Of a stretch of DNA of 64,000 nucleotides, positions 52,757 through 61,260 are shown one piece after another. The notes below the pieces were generated by a model. The model searched no databases. It was not told where the DNA came from and saw only the letters and a program-made list of their open reading frames with translations. How positions within the stretch are numbered: the first letter of the stretch is position 1; every line of letters begins with the position of its first letter. Origin of the DNA: Streptomyces sp. V4I2 (GTDB taxonomy: Bacteria > Actinomycetota > Actinomycetes > Streptomycetales > Streptomycetaceae); NCBI RefSeq assembly GCF_030817655.1, contig NZ_JAUSZM010000004.1, positions 1 to 64,000 of the forward strand, read 5' to 3'. The position numbers and the translations under genes were made by a program.

Positions 52757-54637
52757 ATGGCTACAAAGCCCAAGAAGACCGCCTCGCCGTCCAAGCGCAA
52801 CGGACCCTCCGAGGAAATGCTGATCGGTTCCCTGCGCCGCTATGTCCGCGCCCGTGGCGCGGAGCTGCTGGAGGATCCGAACGTCACCTCCGTCGGCATC
52901 GGCCGCAAGGTCACCGGCGGCAGGCGGGGCAAGCAGGTCGTGCTGCAGTTCACGGTGGCGAGCAAGGCCGAGCCGGAGGCGTTGGAGGCGCTGGGCACCA
53001 CGCCAATCCCTGGGACGATCACGGTGGACGGCATCGAGGTGCCCACCGACGTGATCGAGCGCAGCTACAAGCCTGACTTCCGTTCGGTGGCGGAGGTCGA
53101 AAGCCCGGCCCGCAAGAGGCGGCTGGACACGATCGAGCCGGGCGTGAGTGTGGGCCTTGCCAGCTCTGAGCCGCCGGGGGCAGGCACGATCGGCTGCATC
53201 GTCTTCGACCAGTCGGACGGCACCCCGTACGTGCTCAGCAACTGGCACGTGCTGCATGGTCCGGACGGTGCGCTGGGCGATGCGGTCGCGCAGCCCGGCC
53301 CGCACGACGACAACCGCGTGCGCCGTAACCGCCTCGGCGTGCTCAGGCGCTCCCACCTGGGGTTGGGCGGTGACTGCGCGGTCGCCACGATCGAGGACCG
53401 CGCCTTCCGCCAGGAGATTTTCGACCTCGGAGTGGCACCCAGCAAGCTGGGGGAGCCGGAGCTCGACGACAAGGTGGTCAAGAGCGGGCGGACCACCTCG
53501 GTCACCCACGGCATCGTCCGCCGCATCGACACTGTCGCCAAAATCAACTACGGCGGCCACATCGGTGTGAAGACCATCGGCTGTTTCGAGATCGGTCTCG
53601 ACCCCGCCCACCTGCCCGCTGATGGGGAGATCAGCAAGCCCGGCGACTCCGGCGCGACCTGGATGTTCAAACAGGGCAACGGCCGCCCCGGCACGGTCAT
53701 GGCCGGGCTGCACTTCGCCGGCGAGGGCAAGAGCGACCCCGACGAGCACGCCCTGGCCTGCCTTTCGACCTCGGTGTTCGAGAAGCTCGAGATCAGCCTG
53801 ACGCCGCCCGCGCCTGAAGACATCGAAAGCATCGTCGGCTACGACCCCGACTTCCTCGGCGAGCGCATCGAGGTCCCGCAGCTGGACGCCGACCTGGTCC
53901 GGGACGCGGTCCTCCTCGACGGCTCGGAGGTCATCCCCTACACCCACTTCTCGCTCACGTTGAGCAAGAAGCGCCGCTTCCCGTTCTGGGTGGCCTGGAA
54001 CATCAACGGCGGCTCCCTGAAGAAACTCAGCCGCAACGGAATCCCGTTCGTCAAGGATCCGCGGCTGCCCGCCTCCGCTCAGGTGGGCAACGAACTGTAT
54101 GAGAACAACCGCCTCGACCGTGGCCACATCGCCCGCCGCGCCGACCTGCTGTGGGGCAGCCTGCCGGAAGCCAAGAAGGCCAACACGGACTCGTTCTTCT
54201 ACACCAACATCACCCCGCAGATGGACGACTTTAACCAGAGCTCCAAAAACGGGCTGTGGGGCCGCCTGGAGGACGCCGTCTTCGACGACGTCGAGGTCGA
54301 CGATCTCAAGGTCAGCGTCTTCGGCGGGCCCGTCTTCCAGGACGACGACCGTGTCTTCCGCAGGCTGAAGATCCCTCGCGAGTTCTGGAAGGTCATCACC
54401 TTCACCGAGCAGGGAGTGCTGAAAGCCAAGGCGTTCCTGCTCACCCAGAACCTCAATCAGCTCGAGGCTCTGGACCTGGATGAGTTCCGCGTCTTCCAGG
54501 TCAGCCTCAGCGAGCTCCAGGAGCGCACCCAGCTGCTCTTCCCTGCCACCCTGCACAAGGGCGACACCCTGGTCGTACCCGAAGCCCTAGCCGACCGCAC
54601 ACCATTGGAGCGCCTCGCCGACATTCAGTGGGACTGA
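52757..54637 (+). CDS. Trypsin-like protease/DRGH nuclease fusion
   Basis: 626 aa, ATG after GAAGGGACAATCCATC. Residues about 140-345 form a chymotrypsin-fold serine protease: YVLSNWHVL (His) near 162, GGDCAVATI (Asp) near 205 and KPGDSGATWM (Ser) near 296. Residues about 395-610 are a DNA/RNA non-specific endonuclease of the NucA type: RLDRGHIARRADLLWG (DRGH catalytic site) near 452, then FFYTNITPQMDDFNQ near 481, where the metal-binding Asn is expected. The first 100 residues are a separate domain resembling those before self-cleaving proteases (VTSVGIGRKVTGG). No signal peptide, so it acts in the cell. Protease-nuclease fusions suggest a triggered defence effector. Confidence 0.8.
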   Translation: MATKPKKTASPSKRNGPSEEMLIGSLRRYVRARGAELLEDPNVTSVGIGRKVTGGRRGKQVVLQFTVASKAEPEALEALGTTPIPGTITVDGIEVPTDVIERSYKPDFRSVAEVESPARKRRLDTIEPGVSVGLASSEPPGAGTIGCIVFDQSDGTPYVLSNWHVLHGPDGALGDAVAQPGPHDDNRVRRNRLGVLRRSHLGLGGDCAVATIEDRAFRQEIFDLGVAPSKLGEPELDDKVVKSGRTTSVTHGIVRRIDTVAKINYGGHIGVKTIGCFEIGLDPAHLPADGEISKPGDSGATWMFKQGNGRPGTVMAGLHFAGEGKSDPDEHALACLSTSVFEKLEISLTPPAPEDIESIVGYDPDFLGERIEVPQLDADLVRDAVLLDGSEVIPYTHFSLTLSKKRRFPFWVAWNINGGSLKKLSRNGIPFVKDPRLPASAQVGNELYENNRLDRGHIARRADLLWGSLPEAKKANTDSFFYTNITPQMDDFNQSSKNGLWGRLEDAVFDDVEVDDLKVSVFGGPVFQDDDRVFRRLKIPREFWKVITFTEQGVLKAKAFLLTQNLNQLEALDLDEFRVFQVSLSELQERTQLLFPATLHKGDTLVVPEALADRTPLERLADIQWD

Positions 54638-54984
54638 AGCGCGTTGCACAAGGCCGTGAACCGAGCATCACCCTTGTGTGTCTGAGGTATTAAGGGCTGA
54701 GCGGTTGTGAGTGGAGACCTTCGCTGGTCTGCGTGTGGATCAGTCGGGCGGCCGCTGAGGGCTGTACGCGAGCGGGGCGGCAACGGAACCGTGCTGGGCC
54801 GGCCGTGCAGCTGGACTGGAAGGTCGAGACGATCGGGTGGATCGGCACCCGCTTCGGCACGATGACGCCGCATCCTTGGGCGGCGCGTTCCTGGACCGGT
54901 TCCTCTCGCCTGCCCGTACGGCAGCGTCCGCGCGGCGCGGTGCCGTATCCCTGCCGATCATTCGAACGGCAGTACTGTTATCGG
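54638..54984. other. Intergenic, nothing recognised
   Basis: About 350 bases after the protease-nuclease gene; only Arg-rich open frames. The last bases may hold the promoter of the pseudogene at 54985. Confidence 0.45.
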
Positions 54985-55401
54985 GTGGCGGAAGACGAGA
55001 CGACGTACGACTTCCCGAAGGATCTCATCGAGGCCCAGGACGAGCTCGATGCGGTATGAGACGAACTGAAGGCCCTGCTCAAGAAGCAGCCCTGGTTCGT
55101 CGCGCCGCTGCCCGCGTGGACGACCCACGATGCCTGACGGGCCTCCTCCCGCCTCGACTCCCCCGGCTGGGATCCAGCGGACCAGCAGCGCATCGGCAAG
55201 CTGCGCGCACGGGAAGTCGAACTCGCCACCCTGATCGTCTGCCACCGCTTCTGGCTTGAGTTCGCGGGCCCAGAACGTATAGCGGCCCGCGACAAGTTCA
55301 AGCACCTCCGCGAGCGGACGGCGAAGACCGCAGCCTCCTCCTGGTCCTCCTTCATGCCCTTCGCGGGAGGACGGCGCTCGGGGGCACCCACTTTGAGTGA
55401 G
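54985..55401 (+). pseudogene. Conserved hypothetical protein broken by two TGA codons
   Basis: From GTG 54985 one frame reads protein-like throughout (AEDETTYDFPKDLIEAQDEL, LKALLKKQPWFVAPLPAWTT, RIGKLRAREVELATLIVCHR) but is interrupted in frame by TGA at 55057-55059 and 55135-55137. Similar about 110-130 aa proteins (YDFP...PWSVEPL-type) are frequent in Streptomyces; function unknown. Two separate nonsense mutations indicate decay. Confidence 0.6.
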
Positions 55402-55669
55402 CGGCCCCCGTTCGACGGCCCGGGGCGTGGGCGCGGCTCTACGATGCGCGAATGGCTTCCTACGCTTTACCGACCGTCGATCTGACCGGATGGGCTCTGA
55501 ACTGCATGAATCCGTCGCGTAGGAGTCCGTGACTGTGACTGATTCCCAATGATGCTTGTCAAGCAGTCAAGGCGGGGTTGGACGGCGTGCAGAGAAGGTC
55601 GGGCAGGTTTGTGCGCGGCTTAGCGGGGGTGCACGAGGCGGACTCGCGGGGCCGGGATATTTCGCTGGC

Positions 55670-56428
55670 GTGTCAGATATCCGCGGGCCAGACTCGACGC
55701 CCATGGAGGATGTGATCGCTCGGCGGGTCGGTGAGCTGGATGCGGATTCGGGTGAGGCGGCCGAGAACGCGCAGCATGCGCTGATCGCCTTGGGGCCGCA
55801 GGTGCTGGACCAGTTGATCGCAGCAGCACCGGGGTTGGGCTCGTTCGGGCAGCTGTGTGCCATTGAGGTCTTCACCGCGCTGGGAGATCCGCGTCCCGGG
55901 GACGCCCTCACTGGCATGCTGGGCAGCGACAACAGCGTGGTCCGGCAGTGGGCCGCCGAAGCCCTGGCCGATCTTGGAATCCAGCGTGCTGTGCCGCGCC
56001 TGCTGCAGGCCTATGAAGCCTTCCGACAGCGGGGGGAGCCCCCCGATGACTGTGAAGGCGGAGCGCTGCGTTGGGCGCTCACCGAGCTCGGCGCCCGCGA
56101 TGTCGTGCTTCCGGCCCGGGCCGCCGCGCTGCGGCATCCGGTTCCGGAGTTGGGTCCTGCATGGCCGACGGCCCATCTCGCCGAAGCCATCGAGGACCTC
56201 GCCGGCCACGGGCAGGCGGTGCTCTCCTTCCAGGTCTGGCAGATCAAGGGCGACAGCGGAGCTTATGGAGGACACGGACCGGACATCGACTGGGACATCG
56301 ACCGCGGCAAGCCTTGGCCGCAGATCGTCGCCGAATGCCAGGAGTGGGCCCTGCTCGCAGCCGAAGCCACCAGCCCAGCCCGGGACCTGGTGGCGACGAT
56401 CTGCTGGATCGACGCCGCCGATCTGTGA
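55670..56428 (+). CDS. HEAT-repeat protein, 252 aa
   Basis: GTG 55670 is preferred because the sequence SDIRGPDSTPMEDVIARRV looks like a natural N-terminus; ATG 55703 is an alternative. Residues about 10-175 are HEAT-like helical repeats (QVLDQLIAAAPGLGSFGQLC, SVVRQWAAEALADLGIQRAV, PRLLQAYEAFRQRG). The C-terminal part is acidic with many Trp (VWQIKGDSGAYGGHGPDIDW). A protein-binding scaffold; the partner is unknown. It lies next to IS debris on a short conserved patch. The 55402-55669 gap before it holds no gene that I can support. Confidence 0.65.
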   Translation: MSDIRGPDSTPMEDVIARRVGELDADSGEAAENAQHALIALGPQVLDQLIAAAPGLGSFGQLCAIEVFTALGDPRPGDALTGMLGSDNSVVRQWAAEALADLGIQRAVPRLLQAYEAFRQRGEPPDDCEGGALRWALTELGARDVVLPARAAALRHPVPELGPAWPTAHLAEAIEDLAGHGQAVLSFQVWQIKGDSGAYGGHGPDIDWDIDRGKPWPQIVAECQEWALLAAEATSPARDLVATICWIDAADL

Positions 56429-56599
56429 TCGATCCTCGGCCGTGATTCCAGAAACTAGCCACAAGGAGGACGGCAGGGGATTGTCATGCGGCGGGGCTGA
56501 ACGCCTCGCAAGCAGGGGTGAATCCGGCGTGGGCGGCAAGTGCATCTTCAACGTCGTCGTCGCGCTCGTCGAGGAACTGCTCGATTCGCCGCAGCGGCC

Positions 56600-57437
56600 G
56601 AGGTTGTCCAGGACGACGTGGATCTCCTTCCCCGCATGCGGCTTCACCGCCTTCTTCAAAAACGCCAGGAAGTTCTGTCCGTTCCGGCTCGGCTTGCACT
56701 CGCCGATGACTTCGCCGGTGCCGACGTTGAGGGCGGCGAACAGGTTCGTGGTGCCGTGCCGCACGTAGTCGTGGGTGCGCTTCTCGGTGGCCGCGAAGGC
56801 GACCGGCAGTACCGGCTGGGTCCGGTCCAGCGCCTGGATCTGCGTCTTCTCGTCGATCGAGAGCACGACCGCCCCACCGGGCGGAGCGAGGTAGAGCCCG
56901 ACCACATCGGCGACTTTCTCCGCGAACGCGGGGTCCTTGGAAATCTTGAAGGTGCCGTGACGGTGCGGCTTGAGCTGCTCCTCGCGCCAGATCCGCGCGA
57001 TGTAATGCCAGGACACGGTGATGTTCTCGGTCCGCTTCAGGTACTTCGCCAACTCGCGCGTCGACCAGTGCGAAAGCCCGGTGCAAGCCGGCGGTGTCAT
57101 ACGCGTCAGAGCAATCACCCGCGCCCGTACCCGTGCCGGCACTTGATCCCGGGCCCCACCGGGGCGATCGCCTTCCAGCCCGGCCAGCCCGCGCTGGGCA
57201 TAACGGGTCTTCCAGCGGTCCACGGTCGGCAGCGACACCCCGAGCAACTCGGCAATGTCCTTGCGCCGCCGCCCCTCACCCGACCACAGCACGATCCGGG
57301 CCCGCGTCGCCAAATCTGCAGGCACATCACGGCAATTCGCCAACTCCCGCAACTCGGCGGCCTGTTCCACGGAAAGCTCCATGCCAGCACCAACGAGACA
57401 CGCAAGATCACGTAACGCGGACGGGATCACGAGACAC
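56600..57437 (-). pseudogene. IS630-type element A, truncated transposase
   Basis: The right end (CACGAGACAC at 57428-57437, next to TA) and the transposase N-terminus from about 57382 are intact through SIDEKTQIQALDRTQP and IHVVLDNL. The element then breaks off near 56600, losing the catalytic Glu region and the left end. Beyond the break a different frame (RRIEQFLDERDDDVEDALAA) may be the end of another gene. It is about 80% similar to element B by eye. Confidence 0.8.
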
Positions 57438-57439
57438 TA

Positions 57440-58612
57440 GTGTCTCGTGATCCTGATTGCGTTACTTCGAGTTGTTTTTGACGAGTTTCTTCACCGTAGT
57501 CTGGACGAGTCTGACTTTGGCGAGGATCTCGTCCGCGGTGGCGGTCCATGTGAAGGGTTCCGCGTTCTCGTTCCAGGAGTTGATGTAGTCGCGGATCTGT
57601 TTGACCAGGACGTTGACGCTCGCGAACGTGCCTCGGCGGATGGACTGCCGGGTGATGATCCCGAACCAGATCTCGATCTGGTTCAACCACGAGGACCCGA
57701 CGGGGGTGAAATGGAAGCGGACGTGCGGGTTTTTCGCCAGCCAAGCCTTCACGTCCGGAGTGGTGTGCGTGGAGAGATTGTCCAGGACAACATGGATTTC
57801 CTTCCCCGCATGCGGCTTGACGGCCTTCTTCATGAACGCCAGGAAGGTCGCCCCGCTCCGGTTCGGCTTGCACTCGCCCAGCACTTCACCGGTCGTGACG
57901 TTCAGTGCGGCGAACAGGTTCGTGGTGCCGTGCCGCACATAGTCGTGGGTGCGCTTCTCCGTGGCCGCGAAGGCCACCGGCAGCACCGGTTGGGTCCGGT
58001 CCAGGGCCTGCACCTGCGTCTTCTCGTCGACCGACAGCACCACGGCGCCGCCCGGCGGGGCCAGGTACAAACCGACGACATCGGCGACCTTCGCCGCGAA
58101 CGCCGGATCTTTCGAGATCTTGAAAGTGCCAGAGCGGTGCGGCTTCAGATTCTCCTCACGCCAGACCCGGGCGATGTAATGCCACGACACCGAGGTGCCC
58201 TCCCGCCGCTTCAGATGGTCGGCCAGCGTCCGCGTCGACCAGTGCGACAGGCCCGATTCCGCCGGCGGGGACATCCTCGTCAAAGCGATCACCCGAGCCC
58301 GCACGCGCGGCGGAACCTGGGTACGCGGCCCGCCACGGCGCTTGTCCTCCAAACCGGCAAGGCCCCGCTCGGCATAACGGGCCCTGCAGCGGTCCACCGT
58401 CAGCGGCGCCACACCGGCGAGCTCGGCGATGTCCTTGCTCCGCCGCCCCTCGCCGGACCACAACACGATCCGTGCACGAAGCGCCACATCTGACGGAACA
58501 TCCCCGCTACCCCGCCAACTCCCGCAGTTCCGCCATCTGTTCAGAGGAGAGATCCATATTGAACTCAACGAGCCAGCTAGCCTCAGGTTCCACGAACAGG
58601 ATCACGAGACAC
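57440..58612 (-). mobile_element. IS630-type element B (1173 bp)
   Basis: Perfect 16-base terminal repeats GTGTCTCGTGATCCTG / CAGGATCACGAGACAC, flanked by TA at 57438-57439 and 58613-58614. Its left TA is shared with the end of element A, so the two abut at a CTAG. Confidence 0.9.
57462..58568 (-). CDS. IS630 family transposase (element B)
   Basis: 368 aa, apparently intact. Helix-turn-helix region (ARIVLWSGEGRRSKDIAELA, VDRCRARYAERGLAGL), then LSVDEKTQVQALDRTQP, HVVLDNLSTHTTP and WLNQIEIWFG for the three DDE residues. Distinct from the IS630-type copies at 42 and 60 kb. Confidence 0.9.
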   Translation of the reverse strand: MSSIWISPLNRWRNCGSWRGSGDVPSDVALRARIVLWSGEGRRSKDIAELAGVAPLTVDRCRARYAERGLAGLEDKRRGGPRTQVPPRVRARVIALTRMSPPAESGLSHWSTRTLADHLKRREGTSVSWHYIARVWREENLKPHRSGTFKISKDPAFAAKVADVVGLYLAPPGGAVVLSVDEKTQVQALDRTQPVLPVAFAATEKRTHDYVRHGTTNLFAALNVTTGEVLGECKPNRSGATFLAFMKKAVKPHAGKEIHVVLDNLSTHTTPDVKAWLAKNPHVRFHFTPVGSSWLNQIEIWFGIITRQSIRRGTFASVNVLVKQIRDYINSWNENAEPFTWTATADEILAKVRLVQTTVKKLVKNNSK

Positions 58613-58639
58613 TAGTACTGGCTGGACGCCCCCTGGGGA

Positions 58640-58909
58640 TTAGGTAGACGAGTTCTGCGCCGCGCTCGGAGCTCGCCCCGAAGGCCTCGCGTTGGCACGC
58701 GCGCCGTTGCAGCACAGCAGGACCTGACGAGAGTCGAGTGTCCGTCGGACTTGCTGCAATGCCGAGAATAGGTTATCCCCCCGATCAGTGAAGGACTCCC
58801 CGTCTACAGACGTGATCTTCACCGTCCATGGCGGTTCCTCCGTGTAGTGAATGACCCATACTTCTTCGCGGCCGCCTTGTAGACGAACCTGTACCTTTGT
58901 CTGCTTCAT
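58640..58909 (-). pseudogene. Immunity-protein remnant of ART toxin
   Basis: 89 aa from an ATG that overlaps the toxin stop (ATGA). Body: KVQVRLQGGREEVWVIHYTE, FSALQQVRRTLDSRQVLLCC, NGARANARPSG. The C-terminus turns into unrelated sequence just before the edge of IS element B, so the gene was probably truncated by that insertion. The family resemblance (LLCCNGAR...PSG) is to proteins paired with ADP-ribosylating toxins; recalled, not searched. Confidence 0.55.
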
Positions 58910-59247
58910 TGCGGCACGTATCCCGGGTTCTCGATCACTTCCTTGGTCGGCATCCCCCACGACCAGCGAACGGCTCTCACGATGCGAGTTGGGTCGATTC
59001 CACCAGGGAAAACGATCTCCCTCTCCGCTCGGAACACATAACCCATTCCCATCGCCTTGTTCATGCTGATGCCAGTTCCTGGGGTGTCGATCTCATAGAC
59101 CCAGGTGCTGCGTTTGGCGCTCTGCGGGAACATTGCGGCCAGGTTTGCCCGAGTGCTGGTCCCTACCCACGCGGAGGCAGTGTTGTAAAGCCCGTACTGG
59201 TGAAGATCGAGGTTACCGTCCGTTGCCAGCGCCGGGCATGACGGCAC
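58906..59247 (-). pseudogene. ADP-ribosyltransferase toxin, C-terminal remnant
   Basis: 113 codons read like the C-terminal half of a scabin/pierisin-type ADP-ribosyltransferase: HQYGLYNTASAWVGTSTRAN (STS motif), STWVYEIDTPGTGISMNKAM and VFRAEREIVFPGGIDPTRIV (catalytic Glu region). The N-terminal part with the NAD-binding Arg, and any secretion or delivery domain, is missing. The upstream side is occupied by an IS5-type end, which likely removed it. Followed by the immunity gene with an ATGA overlap. Confidence 0.65.
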
Positions 59248-59261
59248 CGGCGATGACCCCG

Positions 59262-59398
59262 GTGGACCATCTCGTGGCTGTCCGGCTACCGCCGACTCAG
59301 CCCCCGCTATGAACGCAATCCCCGCAACTACCTGGCCTTTCCCGGACTCGCCGCAGCAATCTGCTGCTACAAGCGATACGTCCGCCTCACCACATAGG
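59262..59398 (+). pseudogene. IS5-type transposase, C-terminal fragment
   Basis: Reads SGYRRLSPRYERNPRNYLAF and then AAAICCYKRYVRLTT-stop, the typical tail of Streptomyces IS5 transposases. Only about 45 residues remain. The IS end probably lies near GGACACCGTC (59397). Confidence 0.7.
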
Positions 59399-59748
59399 AC
59401 ACCGTCTTAAGTTAGGGGCGCCGCAACCACACGAACGTCAAAACCCGCTGCTCGCCTTCTTTTCCACCTCCGCCAGGGGCCTCATCCTGCGCCGACGACG
59501 TGGCGTGGACGCATTGGCAACGCTTACGCAGCACCTGTTTCACCCAAGACCAATGTCACCGGAACGGGGGCGGCGAATGCTCAAGGAAGACGGCTTAGGG
59601 CCTCTACCCACGCGGCTTGTGAACAAGCACCTCTTTGCCGCTTCATGCGCCATGCATGGTCGGGTGGTAGCGCAGACGAGTCCTGGCCGCGCAAGTGTAC
59701 GGCTTTTCGATCAGCGTGCTCTGAGAGATCTAGCTAGGGAGGTCAACC
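59399..59748. other. Intergenic, nothing recognised
   Basis: About 350 bases between the IS5 fragment and the secreted-protein gene. No ORF with a ribosome site; the promoter for the next gene is probably here but not identifiable. Confidence 0.45.
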
Positions 59749-60093
59749 ATGAACCGACTTCGCACCCTCGCCATCGCGGCCGCGCCCGCGGCATTGCTGA
59801 TCGGCCTGGCGATTCCGGCTCCCGCCGCACCCGCGCCAAAGGCGCCGACAACGCCGAACGCCAGCTGCTACATGCCGCGGGCTGACCAAGTTCTCACTGC
59901 CCAGGAAGGCATCAAGCTTGGCAACGCCTGTAAGGCTCAGAAGGCTGACCCCTCGTGGCACTGGATGGGCAACTACGGATCGGTCTACGACGTGGTCAAA
60001 GTCGCGAACAGCAGAGGCGTCGGCGCTGGCGGGCTGGTAACGATACCGAATGCCAGCGGCGGCGGCCTGATCCCAACGTTCATGTACTACTGA
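59749..60093 (+). CDS. Secreted small protein, 114 aa
   Basis: ATG after AGGGAGGTCAACC. Residues 1-28 are a signal peptide (LAIAAAPAALLIGLAIPAPA). The mature part of about 86 residues has two cysteines, a Trp-rich middle (DPSWHWMGNYGSVYDVVKVA) and a Gly/Ser-rich end. No family recognised. It stands directly before the second IS630-type copy. Confidence 0.7.
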   Translation: MNRLRTLAIAAAPAALLIGLAIPAPAAPAPKAPTTPNASCYMPRADQVLTAQEGIKLGNACKAQKADPSWHWMGNYGSVYDVVKVANSRGVGAGGLVTIPNASGGGLIPTFMYY

Positions 60094-60101
60094 ACAGGCG
60101 A

Positions 60102-61243
60102 CTAGTGTCCTGCGCCAGAGATCCGTCGGCAGAAGCGGGCCAGGGAGTCCAGAATTTCCTCGGCTGTCTTGGTCCAGATGAACGGCTTGGGGTCTTCGTT
60201 CCAGTCCTTGACCCACTTGCGGATGTCGGCTTCCAAGGCCTGGACGTTCTTGTGTGCACCCCGGCGGATCATCTGGTCGGCCAAGAACCCGAACCACCGC
60301 TCGACCTGGTTGATCCAGGAGGAGCCGGTCGGAGTGAAGTGCATGTGGAACCGCGGGTGCTTGGCCAGCCACGCCTTGATCGCGGGAGTCTTGTGGGTGC
60401 CGTAGTTGTCACAGATCAAGTGGATCTGGAGATGCGCCGGCACCTCCTTGTCGATCCTGATCAGGAACTTCTTGAACTCCGCTGCCCGGTGCCGGCGGTG
60501 CAGGGCACTGATGACCTCGCCGGTGGCGACATCGAAGGCCGCGAACAAGGTCGTCAGGCCGTTGCGCACGTAGTCATGGGTACGCCGCTCGGGCATGCCC
60601 GGCATTATCGGCAGCACCGGCTGCGACCGGTCCAGGGCCTGGATCTGCGACTTCTCATCCACCGACAGCACCACCGCGCCCTCGGGCGGGTTGAAGTACA
60701 GGCCGACGACGTCATAGACCTTCTCCACGAACAACGGGTCCGTCGACAGCTTGAACGTGTCCGTCAAATGCGGCTTGAGCTGGAACTTCCGCCAGATCCG
60801 GCCCACGGTGGACTTCGACAGGCCGCTGTGGTCGGCCATCGATTTCCGCGACCAGTGAGTGGCGTTTTTCGGGAGTTGCTCCAGCGTGGTGACCACGACC
60901 GCTTCCACCTGATCGACGCTGATGGTGGGCGGCCGGCCTGGCCGGGGCTCGTCAACGAGGCCGTCCAGGCGGTCGGCAAGGAACCGCCGCCGCCATTCGC
61001 GGACACCGTGTCGGCACTCACCCGCAGGTCCCGGGCGACCGCGACGATCGGTGGCACCTCCGGCTCCGCGCACGCCAGCACAATCCGTGCGCGCAGGGCC
61101 AGGGCCTGGGCCGATGTCGCCCGACGCGTCCACCGCTCCAACATCGCCCGCTCATCAGCGGACAGCAGCAGCGGCTCCAGCTTGGGGCCCCGACGAGGAA
61201 CTGACGCACCAGCAGTAGAAGTCACATAACAACTAACGATCAA
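60102..61243 (-). pseudogene. IS630 transposase, frameshifted copy
   Basis: Otherwise the same protein as the 377-aa transposase at 42 kb. The 2-base insertion near 61003 breaks the frame inside the helix-turn-helix linker: the N-terminal 80 residues and the C-terminal DDE part lie in different frames. It depends on copy 1 for transposase. Confidence 0.85.
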
Positions 61244-61260
61244 CTACTGGCGCAGGACAC
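60105..61260 (-). mobile_element. IS630-type element, copy 2 (1156 bp)
   Basis: Same ends as the element at 42214-43361 (GTGTCCTGCGCCAG/CTGGCGCAGGACAC) and near-identical sequence, flanked by TA at 60103-60104 and 61261-61262. It is 8 bases longer: +2 near 61003 (ATTCGCGGACACC versus ATTTGCGGACC) and +6 near 61100 (GGGCCAGGGCC). Confidence 0.9.

Noticed and set aside
52697..54556. A 619-codon open frame on the minus strand opposite the protease-nuclease gene.
   Set aside because: It is the antisense shadow of a clearly coding gene in GC-rich DNA; composition is Arg/Asp/Val repeats without motifs and it has no ribosome site.
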